DNA of 24,357 nucleotides from AC-37 sp036382905 (GTDB taxonomy: Bacteria > Actinomycetota > Thermoleophilia > Solirubrobacterales > Thermoleophilaceae). The translations under genes were made by a program, and so were the position numbers. The notes under the pieces were generated by a model that saw only the letters and a list, made by a program, of their open reading frames with translations, had not been told where the DNA came from and did not search any database. Within the stretch, counting starts at the first letter, position 1, and each line of letters starts with the position of its first letter. Below, piece by piece: positions 9,361 to 16,697 of the stretch. The DNA is taken from the NCBI GenBank assembly GCA_036382905.1, contig DASVPL010000015.1, positions 1 through 24,357 on the forward strand, given 5' to 3'.

Positions 9361-10881
9361 GTGGCGCCGCCGGACTGGCTCGACCCGCTGTTCAGCGCGG
9401 AGGAGATGCGCGCCGCCGACGCGTACGCGATCGGCGAGGCGGGCGTCCCGTCGATCGACCTGATGGAGCGCGCGTCGGTGGGCCTGGCGCGCGTGGTTGC
9501 GGCCGCCGCCGCCGGGCCCGGGCCGATCCGCGTCCTGGTCGGCAAGGGCAACAACGGGGGCGACGGCCTGGCCTGCGCCCGGCTGCTGCGCGAGGAGGGG
9601 CGGACGGTTGACGTGCTCGCGGTGGGCGACCTCCAGGAGACCGAGGGCGACGCGCGCGCGAACCTCGAGCGGCTCCCCGGCGCGGCGCCGGAGACGTTCG
9701 CGCCGGAGCGGCTCGACGGCTCGGCGTCGATCGTCGACGCGATGCTCGGTACCGGCTTCGAGGGCTCCCCGCGCGAGCCGGTGGCGGGCGCCATCGCGGC
9801 GATCAACGCCGCCGACGCGCCGGTGATCGCCTGCGACGTGCCCTCGGGCGTGAACGCCTCCACCGGCGAGATCGAGGGCGAGGCGGTGCGCGCGGACACC
9901 ACGGCGACCTTCCACGGCCCGAAGATCGGCCTGCACGTGGCGCCCGGTGCGTTCCACGCCGGGCGAGTCGAGACGGTCGAGATCGGCATCCCGCGTGGCG
10001 CCCCCGGCGCGGCCGGGGCCGGCCTGATCTCCGACCGCGTGCTCGACCTCGTCCCCGCGCGCACGCGCAAGGGCTCGAAGTTCACCTCCGGCACCGTCGT
10101 GATCGCCGGCGGTGCGGCCGGCTACACGGGCGCGCCGTGCATGGTCGCGCTCGGAGCGCAGCGCAGCGGCGCCGGCTACGTGCAGCTCGCGGTGCCCGAG
10201 TCCGCGCAGCAGGCGGTGGCGCTGCGGCTGCTCGAGGCCGTCACGCGCGGGCTGCCGGAGGAGGGCGGGATGCACGTGCCCGCGGGCGTGGAGGAGGTCG
10301 AGGGGATGGCCGAGCGGGCCGGCGCGGTGGTGCTCGGGCCCGGCCTCGGGCGCAGCGACGGCGCCGCCGAGTTCGCGCGCGGCGTTGCGCGCGCGATCGA
10401 GAAGCCACTCGTGATCGACGCGGACGGCCTGAACGCGCACGTGGGCGCGCTCGACTCGCTGCGCGAGCGGCCCGGGCCGACCGTCCTCACCCCGCACGCG
10501 GGCGAGCTGGCGCGGCTGATGGAGGTCGAGTCGGACGAGCTGTCCGCGCACCGGCTGCGCTTCGCGCGCGAGGCGGCGGAGCGCAGCGGCTGCGTGGTGC
10601 TGCTGAAGGGCGACGACACGATCGTCGCCGCGCCGGGCGGGCCGGTCGCGGTGAGCCCGGGCGGCACGGCGGCCCTCGCCACGGCGGGCACGGGCGACGT
10701 GCTCGCGGGGGTGCTCGGCGCGCTGCTGTCGAAGGGCATGGACGTGCTGGCGGCGGCGGCCGCGGGGGTGCGCCTGCACGTCTACGCGGGCCTGGCGGCC
10801 GCGGAGCGCCTGGGCGCCGACCACACCGTCGCGGGCGACGTGATCGAGGGTCTGCCCGAGGCGTTCCGGCGCGCCCGGTAG
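9361..10881 (+). CDS. nnr: Bifunctional NAD(P)H-hydrate epimerase / ADP-dependent NAD(P)H-hydrate dehydratase
   Basis: This 506-residue enzyme repairs hydrated NADH and NADPH (NAD(P)HX) in the cytosol. The N-terminal YjeF_N epimerase half (about 8-215) holds GKGNNGGDG (61-69), DAMLGTG (126-132) and CDVPSG (158-163). The C-terminal ribokinase-like dehydratase half (about 222-500) holds GGAAGYTGA, the loop VLTPHAGE (375-382), LKGDDT (415-420) and GTGDVLAG (443-450). The GTG at 9361 is preferred to an earlier in-frame GTG (9313), because the family similarity begins at LFSAEEMRAAD and because a TANNNT element lies seven bases before it. In many actinobacteria nnr sits between glmS/acpS and alr, as it does here apart from acpS. 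It heads a run of seven same-strand genes. Confidence 0.96.
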   Translation: MAPPDWLDPLFSAEEMRAADAYAIGEAGVPSIDLMERASVGLARVVAAAAAGPGPIRVLVGKGNNGGDGLACARLLREEGRTVDVLAVGDLQETEGDARANLERLPGAAPETFAPERLDGSASIVDAMLGTGFEGSPREPVAGAIAAINAADAPVIACDVPSGVNASTGEIEGEAVRADTTATFHGPKIGLHVAPGAFHAGRVETVEIGIPRGAPGAAGAGLISDRVLDLVPARTRKGSKFTSGTVVIAGGAAGYTGAPCMVALGAQRSGAGYVQLAVPESAQQAVALRLLEAVTRGLPEEGGMHVPAGVEEVEGMAERAGAVVLGPGLGRSDGAAEFARGVARAIEKPLVIDADGLNAHVGALDSLRERPGPTVLTPHAGELARLMEVESDELSAHRLRFAREAAERSGCVVLLKGDDTIVAAPGGPVAVSPGGTAALATAGTGDVLAGVLGALLSKGMDVLAAAAAGVRLHVYAGLAAAERLGADHTVAGDVIEGLPEAFRRAR

Positions 10882-10884
10882 CCT
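10879..10884 (+). promoter_or_regulatory. -10 element overlapping the nnr stop codon, leaderless start of the CBS gene
   Basis: TAGCCT uses the nnr stop codon TAG as its first three bases. It is followed by exactly seven bases and GTG 10892. There is no SD. This would provide an internal promoter within the operon. Confidence 0.55.
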
Positions 10885-10891
10885 GACCGTC

Positions 10892-11356
10892 GTGGCCGCC
10901 CTCGTGCGCGAAGTCATGTCGCCCGACCCGCTCACCGCCTCGCCCGAGACGGGAGTCGAGGCGCTGGTGCGCCTGCTCGCCGAGCACGACCTGCCCGGCG
11001 TGCCGGTGGTCAACGAGTCCGGGCACTGCGTCGGGATGGTCACGGAGTCCGACCTCGTAATCACCGACGAGGAGGGCGAGGACCTGCACATCCCGCACTA
11101 CATCGAGCTGATGGGCGGGCTGATCCCGCTCGAGCCGCTGCGCAAGTTCGAGGAGCGCCTCAAGAAGGCGGCGGCCGCGACGGTCGCCGACATGATGACC
11201 TCGCCCGCCGTGACCGTGGAGGCCGACGACCCGACCCGCAAGGCGGCCAGGCTGATCGCCGAGAGCGGCCACAACCGCCTCCCCGTGGAGGACGAGGGCC
11301 GCCTGGTCGGGATCGTCACGCGCGCGGACGTGCTGCGCGCGCTCGCGGACGAGTAG
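10892..11356 (+). CDS. Tandem CBS-domain protein
   Basis: A stand-alone CBS pair of 154 residues. CBS1 spans about 5-60 (VREVMSPDPLTASPETGVEA, then PVVNESGHCVGMVTESDL) and CBS2 about 98-152 (VADMMTSPAVTVEADDPTRK, then LPVEDEGRLVGIVTRADVL). The two repeats are joined by an amphipathic linker (PLEPLRKFEERLKKAAAAT). Such pairs bind adenine nucleotides such as AMP, ATP, SAM or c-di-AMP and act as cytosolic energy or ligand sensors. No catalytic domain is attached, so the partner is unknown. It is ten bases after nnr, and its TAG overlaps the alr GTG by one base, so it is probably co-expressed with alanine racemase. Confidence 0.92.
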   Translation: MAALVREVMSPDPLTASPETGVEALVRLLAEHDLPGVPVVNESGHCVGMVTESDLVITDEEGEDLHIPHYIELMGGLIPLEPLRKFEERLKKAAAATVADMMTSPAVTVEADDPTRKAARLIAESGHNRLPVEDEGRLVGIVTRADVLRALADE

Positions 11357-12447
11357 TGCCCGCCGAGCGCGCGGTCGCACGGGTCGACCTGGCCGCGATC
11401 GAGCGAAACTGCGCGCACCTGCGCGGGCAGATTGCGGGCGACGCCGAGCTGTGCGCGGTGGTGAAGGCGGACGGCTACGGGCACGGCGCCGTGGCGAGCG
11501 CCCGGGCCGCGCTGGACGGCGGGGCCACCTGGCTCGCGGTGGCGACCGCGCGCGAGGCGGCGGAGCTGCGCGGCGCGGAGCTCGATCCGCCGCTGCTGGT
11601 GATGGGAGCGCTCACGCCCGCCGACCTCGACCTGGCCGCGATGGCGGGCGCGGAGGTGGTGGCGTGGACGCCCGAGCTCGCGGACGCGGCCGTCGCCGCA
11701 GGGCTGCGCGTCCACGTGAAGTACGACAGCGGGATGGGGAGGCTCGGCACCGCCGACCCGGACGAGGCGCGCGCGCTGGTCGAGCGCGTGGCGGCGTCGG
11801 GCCAGCTCGGCGGGCTCATGACCCACTTCGCCACCGCCGACGAGCGCGGCGACGACCACTTCCCGGCTCAGCTCGAGCGCTTCGGTGCGCTCGCCGAGCA
11901 GGTCCGCGCCGAGCACCCGGACGCCGTCGTGCACGCGGCCAACAGCGCCGCGACGCTGCGCGACCCGCGCGCGCACTTCGACCTCGTCCGCTGCGGGATC
12001 GCCGTCTACGGACTCGACCCGTTCCAGGAGGACCCGGCGGCGCGCGGGCTCGACCCGGCGCTCACGCTCACGAGCTACGTCAGCGCGATCAAGCGCTTCG
12101 AGCCCGGCACCACCGCGGGCTACGGGCGGACCTGGGCCGCCTCCGAGCCGACCTGGGTCGGGGTGCTCCCGATCGGCTACGGCGACGGCTGGCGCCGCGG
12201 GCTCTCGAACGAGGCGCGCGTGCTGATCGGCGGACGCTCGCACCCGCTGGTGGGCACCGTCAGCATGGACAACGTGACCGTCGACCTCGGGCCGGAGACG
12301 GGCGCGGAGGTGGGCGACGAGGCGGTGCTGATCGGGGCGCAGGGCGAGGAGCGGATCCTCGCCGAGGAGGTGGCCGCCGCGCTCGGAACGATCAACTACG
12401 AGGTGACCTGCGGGCTGACGCAGCGCGTGCGCCGGGAGCACGGGTGA
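11356..12447 (+). CDS. alr: Alanine racemase
   Basis: This PLP enzyme interconverts L- and D-alanine for peptidoglycan. The 363 residues match the usual length. The PLP lysine is Lys37 in AVVKADGYGHGA, and the second catalytic base is Tyr256 in TAGYGRTW. Further hallmarks are HVKYDSGMGRLG, MTHFATAD, NSAATL, LPIGYGDGWRRGLSN, GTVSMDN and the C-terminal TINYEVTCGLTQRVRR. It starts at GTG 11356, sharing one base with the CBS stop (TAGTG), and ends with a GTGA overlap to the next gene. Together with glmM and glmS it makes this region a wall-precursor neighbourhood. The gene order nnr-alr is common in actinobacteria. Confidence 0.97.
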   Translation: MPAERAVARVDLAAIERNCAHLRGQIAGDAELCAVVKADGYGHGAVASARAALDGGATWLAVATAREAAELRGAELDPPLLVMGALTPADLDLAAMAGAEVVAWTPELADAAVAAGLRVHVKYDSGMGRLGTADPDEARALVERVAASGQLGGLMTHFATADERGDDHFPAQLERFGALAEQVRAEHPDAVVHAANSAATLRDPRAHFDLVRCGIAVYGLDPFQEDPAARGLDPALTLTSYVSAIKRFEPGTTAGYGRTWAASEPTWVGVLPIGYGDGWRRGLSNEARVLIGGRSHPLVGTVSMDNVTVDLGPETGAEVGDEAVLIGAQGEERILAEEVAAALGTINYEVTCGLTQRVRREHG

Positions 12448-13865
12448 GCCTCGACGCTCTGTTCGAGGCGGAGGCCGTCCGCGCGGCTCGCGAGGCGCTG
12501 CCCGGCCGGCGCGCGTGGATCGTCGGCGGCGCGGTGCGCGACGCCCGGCTCGGCCGCCCGATCGTGGACGTGGACCTCGCGGTGGAAGGCGAGCCCGCCG
12601 CCGCCGCGCAGGCGATAGCGCGCGCCGGGCGCGGCCCGGCGTTCCAGCTCTCGGAGGAGTTCGGGGCGTGGCGCGCGCTTGGCGGTGGCCCGCAGCGCTG
12701 GGTGTGCGACGTCTCTCCGCTCCAGGGCCAGACGATCGAGGAGGACCTCCTCCGGCGCGACTTCGCCGCCAACGCGCTGGCCGTCCCGCTGGAGGGCGGC
12801 GACCTCCTCGATCCCAGCGGCGGCGCGCGGGACATCGACGAGCGCCGCCTGCGCGTCCTCCCCGGCGCGTACGAGGCCGATCGGCTGCGGCCGCTGCGCC
12901 TCGCGCGGCTCGCCACCGAGCTGGGCTTCGAGCCCGACGAGGCCACCGCCGCCGCCACGCGCGCCACCGCTCACGCGGTGGTCGGGGCCTCGCCCGAGCG
13001 CGTGTTCGCCGAGTTGCGCCGGATCCTGGTCGCCGACGCGGTGGTCGAGGGCCTCGAGCGCTGCGACCGCCTCGGGCTCCTCGCCGCGATCCTGCCGGAG
13101 CTGAGCGAGCTGCACGGGGTCGAGCAGAGCCGCTACCACCACCTCGACGTCTTCGGCCACACGATCGAGGTGCTCGAGCACCAGGTCGCGCTCGAGCGCG
13201 ATCCCGCGGCGGTGTTCGGACCCGAGCTGGGCGCGGCGCTGGACGCGCAGCTCGCCCGGGTCCTCGGCGACGAGCTGAACGTGTGGCAGGCGCTGCGCCT
13301 CGTCGCACTGCTGCACGACGTGGCCAAGCCGGCCACGCGCGGCGTGCTCCCCGACGGGCGCGTCACGTTCATGGGCCATCACGACGTGGGCGTCGAGATG
13401 ATCGACGCGATCTGCGCGCGCCTGCGCACGAGCGAGAAGCTCCGCACGTTCCTCGGCGACGTGACCCGTCACCACCTCGTGCTCGGCTTCCTGGTGCACG
13501 AGCGCCCGCTCGCGCGCGCGATGGTCTACCGCTACCTGAAGCACTGCTCCCCCGTGGAGCTCGAGGTCACGGTGCACTCGTGCGCGGACCGGATGGCCAC
13601 CCGCGGCGATCGCTCCGAGGAGGCCATCGCCGTGCACCTGGAGCTGGCTCGCGAGATGGCGGGCGAGGCGATCGCGTGGCGCGAGCACCCGCCGCGGGTG
13701 CCGGTGCGCGGGGACGACCTCGCGCGGGAGCTCGGCATCCCGCCGGGACCCGAGATCGGGGCGCTCCTCGGCCGTCTCGAGGAGGCCGCCTTCACCGGCG
13801 AGGCGCCGACGCGCGAGGACGCACTGGCGCTCGCGCGGGGTCTGAGGGAGAATCCGGACCGGTGA
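12444..13865 (+). CDS. cca: CCA tRNA nucleotidyltransferase-type protein with HD domain
   Basis: The 473-residue protein belongs to the class II poly(A) polymerase/CCA-adding family. The nucleotidyltransferase head has GGAVRD (28-33), the metal-binding DVD (42-44), RRDFAANALA (104-113) and the template motif LRPLRLARLATELGF (149-163). An HD phosphohydrolase domain follows, with His239 in FGHT, His291-Asp292 in LLHDVAKP, and GHHDVG. This enzyme class adds or repairs the CCA end of tRNA; the HD part may remove the terminal 2',3'-cyclic phosphate. A-adding poly(A) polymerase cannot be excluded from sequence alone. GTG 12444 overlaps the alr TGA; its own TGA overlaps the corA GTG. The alr-cca-corA coupling is unusual in my experience and has no obvious functional reason. 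Confidence 0.92.
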   Translation: MSLDALFEAEAVRAAREALPGRRAWIVGGAVRDARLGRPIVDVDLAVEGEPAAAAQAIARAGRGPAFQLSEEFGAWRALGGGPQRWVCDVSPLQGQTIEEDLLRRDFAANALAVPLEGGDLLDPSGGARDIDERRLRVLPGAYEADRLRPLRLARLATELGFEPDEATAAATRATAHAVVGASPERVFAELRRILVADAVVEGLERCDRLGLLAAILPELSELHGVEQSRYHHLDVFGHTIEVLEHQVALERDPAAVFGPELGAALDAQLARVLGDELNVWQALRLVALLHDVAKPATRGVLPDGRVTFMGHHDVGVEMIDAICARLRTSEKLRTFLGDVTRHHLVLGFLVHERPLARAMVYRYLKHCSPVELEVTVHSCADRMATRGDRSEEAIAVHLELAREMAGEAIAWREHPPRVPVRGDDLARELGIPPGPEIGALLGRLEEAAFTGEAPTREDALALARGLRENPDR

Positions 13866-14836
13866 TCGTCGACTGCGCTGTCTACGCGGACGGGAGGCGC
13901 CAGGGCGACCGCCTGGAGCTGCGCGACGCGTACGAGGCCGGCACGGCCAGCGAGGGCAGCTTCGTCTGGATCGGGCTCCACGAGCCGTCCCCCGACGAGT
14001 TCGACTCGGTCGCACGCGAGTTCGACCTCCACGAGCTCGCCGTGGAGGACGCGATCAAGGCGCACCAGCGGCCGAAGCTCGAGGTCTACGAGGGAACCGT
14101 CTTCATGGTGCTGAAGACGGCGTCGTACATCGAGGAGACCGAGACCGTCGAGATCGGGCAGATCATGCTGTTCGCCGGGACCGGCTTCGTGATCACCGTG
14201 CGCCACGGCCAGCACGCGGACATCCACGACGTCCGCCAGAGGATGGAGCAGCGCCAGGACCTGCTGCGCTGCGGGACCGGCGCGGTGCTGCACGCGATCG
14301 TCGACCGCGTGGTCGACGACTACCTGCCGGTGATCGCCGGACTGGACGACGACATCGAGGAGGTCGAGTCCGACGTGTTCGCGCCGGGGCGGAGCAACCC
14401 GACCGAGCGGATCTACAAGCTCCAGCGCGAGGTGCTCCAGATGCACCGCGCCACCGCGCCGCTGGTCGAGCCGCTGCGGCGCCTCGCCGAGGGCCATTTC
14501 GACTTCGTCCACGAGGACCTGCGCCCGTACTTCCGCGACGTGCACGACCACGCGGTGCGCACGAACGAGCAGGTCGAGGGCTTCCGCGACCTGCTGCACG
14601 GCGTGCTCGAGGCCAACCTCGCCCAGGTGAGCGTCCGCCAGAACGAGGACATGCGCAAGATCTCGGCCTGGGTCGCGATCCTCGCGGTGCCGACCATGAT
14701 CGCCGGCATCTACGGCATGAACTTCGAGCACATGCCGGAGCTGCGCTGGGAGTTCGGCTACCCCACCGTGCTGGCCGTGATCGCGGTGTCGTGCTCGGTG
14801 CTCTACGCCTACTTCAAGCGCGTCGGCTGGCTCTAG
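13862..14836 (+). CDS. corA: CorA-family magnesium/divalent cation transporter
   Basis: This 324-residue membrane protein has the CorA architecture. A large cytoplasmic alpha/beta N-terminal domain (about 1-160) is followed by long helices (about 165-265) and two C-terminal transmembrane segments (about 268-287 and 301-318). The selectivity signature YGMN is at 284-287, followed by the loop FEHMPELRWEFGYP, and the protein ends in the basic KRVGW. CorA forms a homopentameric Mg2+ (or Co2+/Ni2+/Zn2+) channel in the plasma membrane. The GTG at 13862 overlaps the upstream TGA as GTGA. A GAGAAT hexamer eight bases before the GTG could act as an internal -10, but translational coupling is the simpler explanation. 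The length agrees with the family. Confidence 0.95.
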   Translation: MIVDCAVYADGRRQGDRLELRDAYEAGTASEGSFVWIGLHEPSPDEFDSVAREFDLHELAVEDAIKAHQRPKLEVYEGTVFMVLKTASYIEETETVEIGQIMLFAGTGFVITVRHGQHADIHDVRQRMEQRQDLLRCGTGAVLHAIVDRVVDDYLPVIAGLDDDIEEVESDVFAPGRSNPTERIYKLQREVLQMHRATAPLVEPLRRLAEGHFDFVHEDLRPYFRDVHDHAVRTNEQVEGFRDLLHGVLEANLAQVSVRQNEDMRKISAWVAILAVPTMIAGIYGMNFEHMPELRWEFGYPTVLAVIAVSCSVLYAYFKRVGWL

Positions 14837-14839
14837 GGG

Positions 14840-14845
14840 TAGTCT
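14840..14845 (+). promoter_or_regulatory. -10 element, leaderless start of the HIT gene
   Basis: TAGTCT begins three bases after the corA stop and is followed by eight bases and GTG 14854. There is no SD in the 17-base gap. Confidence 0.5.
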
Positions 14846-14853
14846 CCCGCGCC

Positions 14854-15270
14854 GTGCCCGACTCCGACCCGGACTGCATCTTCTGCAAGATCCTCGCGGG
14901 CGAGCTGCCCGGCGAGGTCGTGCAGGAGGACGAGCACACCGTCGCGTTCATGGACATCAACCCGTGGACGCGCGGCCCCGCGGTCGTGATCCCGCGGCGC
15001 CACGCGAAGAACCTGTACGAGATCGAGGACGAGGATCTCGAGCGCACCGTGGTGGCGGCCAAGCGGCTCGCGCTACAGATGAAGGAGCGGCTCGGCTGCG
15101 ACGGGATCAACCTGCTGAACTCGTGCGAGGCCCCGGCCTGGCAGACGATCTTCCACCTGCACGTCCACGTGATCCCGCGCTACGCGGACGACCCGCTCCA
15201 GCTCCCCACGCGCCCGCAGCGCGCGGAGCCCGAGGAGCTCGCGCGCGTCGCGGCCGACATCCGTGGCTGA
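14854..15270 (+). CDS. HIT-family (histidine triad) nucleotide hydrolase
   Basis: A 138-residue HIT protein with the zinc-type CIFCKI motif (Cys8, Cys11) near the N-terminus, VIPRRHAKN in the middle and the catalytic triad HLHVHVIPR (His101, His103, His105). HIT proteins hydrolyse nucleoside phosphoramidates, AMP-lysine or dinucleoside polyphosphates in the cytosol. The start is GTG 14854, because the family begins near DPDCIFCKI; an upstream in-frame start at 14791 would overlap corA by 46 bases. A TAGTCT element stands eight bases before it. The last eight bases overlap the start of the crotonase gene, so the two are probably co-translated. Confidence 0.95.
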   Translation: MPDSDPDCIFCKILAGELPGEVVQEDEHTVAFMDINPWTRGPAVVIPRRHAKNLYEIEDEDLERTVVAAKRLALQMKERLGCDGINLLNSCEAPAWQTIFHLHVHVIPRYADDPLQLPTRPQRAEPEELARVAADIRG

Positions 15271-16039
15271 CGGGTTCCGCTTCGAGCAGGACGGTCCCGT
15301 CGGCGTCCTGACGCTGGACGCGCCGCCGGTCAACCTCTTCAGCGCCGCCTTGGTCGAGAGCCTGGAGCGCTCGCTCGACGAGATCGAGGCCGCCGGGCCG
15401 CGGGCGCTGCTGCTGCGGGCGGAGGGCAAGGTCTTCACCGGCGGGGTCGACGTGAACACGTTCGACGGGCTCTCCGAGTCCGACGCGAGCGAGTTCTGCG
15501 AGCGGCTGTTGCAAATCACGCACCGGGTCGAGGACCTCCCGTTCCCGACGATCGCCTGCGTGCACGGGCTCTGCCTGACGGCCGGGTTCGAGCTCTCGCT
15601 GGCGTGCGACATGATCTGGGCCGCCGAGTCGGCGCGCTTCGGACTCGTCGAGATCGTGGTGGGGGTCAGCCCGTTCATGGGCGGCACCCAGCGCGTGGCG
15701 GAGCGGGCCGGGCCGGCCCGCGCGCGCGAGCTCGTGATGAGCGGCGGGCTCTACGACGCCGCGGTGCTGGAGCGCTGGAACGTGGTCAACCGCGTCCTCC
15801 CCGACGACGAGCTGGCGGACAAGACGATGCGCTTCGCGGAGCGGCTCGCCAACGGGCCGACGCTCGCGAACGTGGCCACCAAGCGCGTCGTCCGCGCGTT
15901 CCTGGACGGCGGGGTGCGGGGCGCGGACGCCGAGACGTGCGGCATCGTCGCTCCGCTGTTCGAGACCGAGGATCTCCCCCGGGCGGTGCGCACGTTCCTC
16001 GACGAAGGACCCGGCAAGGCGACCTTCGAGGGCCGCTAG
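15263..16039 (+). CDS. Enoyl-CoA hydratase/isomerase (crotonase) family protein
   Basis: This 258-residue protein has the crotonase fold. The first oxyanion-hole segment is KVFTGGVDVN (56-65), the second is HGLCLTAGFELSLACD (101-116). Both Glu residues used by true hydratases are present at equivalent places: Glu110 (GFE) and Glu130 (GLVE), 20 apart as in rat mitochondrial enoyl-CoA hydratase. Hydration of a 2-enoyl-CoA in fatty-acid or amino-acid breakdown is therefore possible, but crotonase members have many reactions and the substrate is not visible. GTG 15263 overlaps the end of the HIT gene by eight bases. A hairpin terminator follows directly after the TAG, closing the run that began at nnr. 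Confidence 0.9.
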   Translation: MADGFRFEQDGPVGVLTLDAPPVNLFSAALVESLERSLDEIEAAGPRALLLRAEGKVFTGGVDVNTFDGLSESDASEFCERLLQITHRVEDLPFPTIACVHGLCLTAGFELSLACDMIWAAESARFGLVEIVVGVSPFMGGTQRVAERAGPARARELVMSGGLYDAAVLERWNVVNRVLPDDELADKTMRFAERLANGPTLANVATKRVVRAFLDGGVRGADAETCGIVAPLFETEDLPRAVRTFLDEGPGKATFEGR

Positions 16040-16062
16040 GACCATCCCCTATCCGGGTGGTC
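16040..16062 (+). terminator. Hairpin terminator after the crotonase gene
   Basis: GACCA-t-CCC and GGG-TGGTC form an eight-pair stem with one bulged T and a six-base loop, immediately after the TAG and followed by TT. It marks the end of the nnr-to-crotonase run. Confidence 0.6.
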
Positions 16063-16111
16063 TTGGCGCCCCCGCGATGGTTCAGATCGCACGGCCCATC
16101 CTTCCGCCATT

Positions 16112-16123
16112 CCGGGTACCCGG
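16112..16123. promoter_or_regulatory. 12-bp palindrome upstream of the cold-shock gene -10
   Basis: CCGGGTACCCGG is a perfect palindrome ending five bases before the -10 hexamer at 16129, so it would lie in the spacer of the promoter. This is a good place for a repressor or an activator; no regulator is identified. Confidence 0.4.
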
Positions 16124-16128
16124 GCTGG

Positions 16129-16134
16129 TAACGT
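16129..16134 (+). promoter_or_regulatory. -10 element of the cold-shock gene
   Basis: TAACGT lies about 107 bases before the csp ATG. A start near 16141 would give a leader of roughly 100 nt, which fits cold-shock genes. No convincing -35 is visible. Confidence 0.5.
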
Positions 16135-16144
16135 GCCGCGCGGC

Positions 16145-16161
16145 GCCGGACCGATTCCGGC
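16145..16161 (+). promoter_or_regulatory. 5'-terminal hairpin of the cold-shock mRNA leader
   Basis: GCCGGA-CCGAT-TCCGGC is a perfect 6-bp stem located within a few bases of the predicted transcript start. Long structured leaders are typical of csp mRNAs and can affect stability and cold-dependent translation. Confidence 0.45.
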
Positions 16162-16240
16162 TTGGGAGAGGGCCAGGGGACCGCGCTCGGAGGGCGACCG
16201 ACGGGAGCGGAAGCGGCCAGAGAGGAAGGATGCATCGCGC

Positions 16241-16444
16241 ATGGCGACCGGCACCGTCAAGTGGTTCAACGACGAGAAGGGCTTCGGCTTCATCAAGCCG
16301 GATGAGGGCGACAGGGACCTCTTCGTCCATCACACAGCGATCAACGGAACGGGCTTCAAGTCCCTCCAGGAGAACGCCAAGGTCTCCTATGACGAGGAGG
16401 CCGGGGACAAGGGTCCGAAGGCCGTGAACGTCACGAAGATCTGA
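16241..16444 (+). CDS. csp: Cold-shock domain protein
   Basis: A 67-residue single cold-shock domain (OB fold) with MATGTVKWFNDEKGFGFI, containing RNP1 (KGFGFI), and RNP2 (LFVHH), ending GPKAVNVTKI. Such proteins bind single-stranded RNA and DNA and melt RNA structure. The ATG at 16241 is chosen over the upstream in-frame start at 16133 because the family begins there and because an AGGAAGGA SD (16223-16230) lies ten bases upstream. The gene has a ~100-nt leader with a 5' hairpin. It is followed 34 bases later by infA; both products are small OB-fold nucleic-acid binders acting in translation. Confidence 0.97.
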   Translation: MATGTVKWFNDEKGFGFIKPDEGDRDLFVHHTAINGTGFKSLQENAKVSYDEEAGDKGPKAVNVTKI

Positions 16445-16465
16445 GTCCGGCGCGGCCCCCGCGGC

Positions 16466-16471
16466 TAGACT
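16466..16471 (+). promoter_or_regulatory. -10 element, leaderless start of infA
   Basis: TAGACT is followed by exactly seven bases and GTG 16479, with no SD. This is the same arrangement as at nnr and the CBS gene. Confidence 0.6.
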
Positions 16472-16478
16472 CCCGACC

Positions 16479-16697
16479 GTGTCGAAGGAAGAGAAGATCG
16501 AGATGGAGGGCGAGGTCATGGAGGCCCTGCCCAACACGATGTTCCGGGTGAAGCTCGACAACGATCATGAGGTTCTCGGGCACATCTCCGGGAAGATGCG
16601 GCGCCACTACATCCGCATCCTCCCGGGCGACCGGGTGAAGATCGAGCTCTCTCCCTACGACCTCGATCGGGGCAGGATCACCTACCGCCACAAGTGA
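16479..16697 (+). CDS. infA: Translation initiation factor IF-1
   Basis: The 72-residue product is a full-length IF-1 (S1/OB fold): MSKEEKIEMEGEVMEALPNT, FRVKLDN, LGHISGKMRRHYIRILPGDR and the end GRITYRHK. IF-1 sits in the 30S A site and supports start-codon selection by IF-2 and IF-3. It starts with GTG and appears leaderless. Unlike the common arrangement, infA is not followed by rpmJ, rpsM and rpsK here; it stands between csp and a SHOCT-type membrane protein. It ends with a GTGA overlap to that gene. Whether a second infA exists elsewhere in the genome is unknown. Confidence 0.97.
   Translation: MSKEEKIEMEGEVMEALPNTMFRVKLDNDHEVLGHISGKMRRHYIRILPGDRVKIELSPYDLDRGRITYRHK

Noticed and set aside
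11098..13308. Long minus-strand open frame opposite alr and cca
   Set aside because: Highly repetitive Arg/Pro-rich translation with no recognisable domain; alr and cca on the plus strand explain the region fully.
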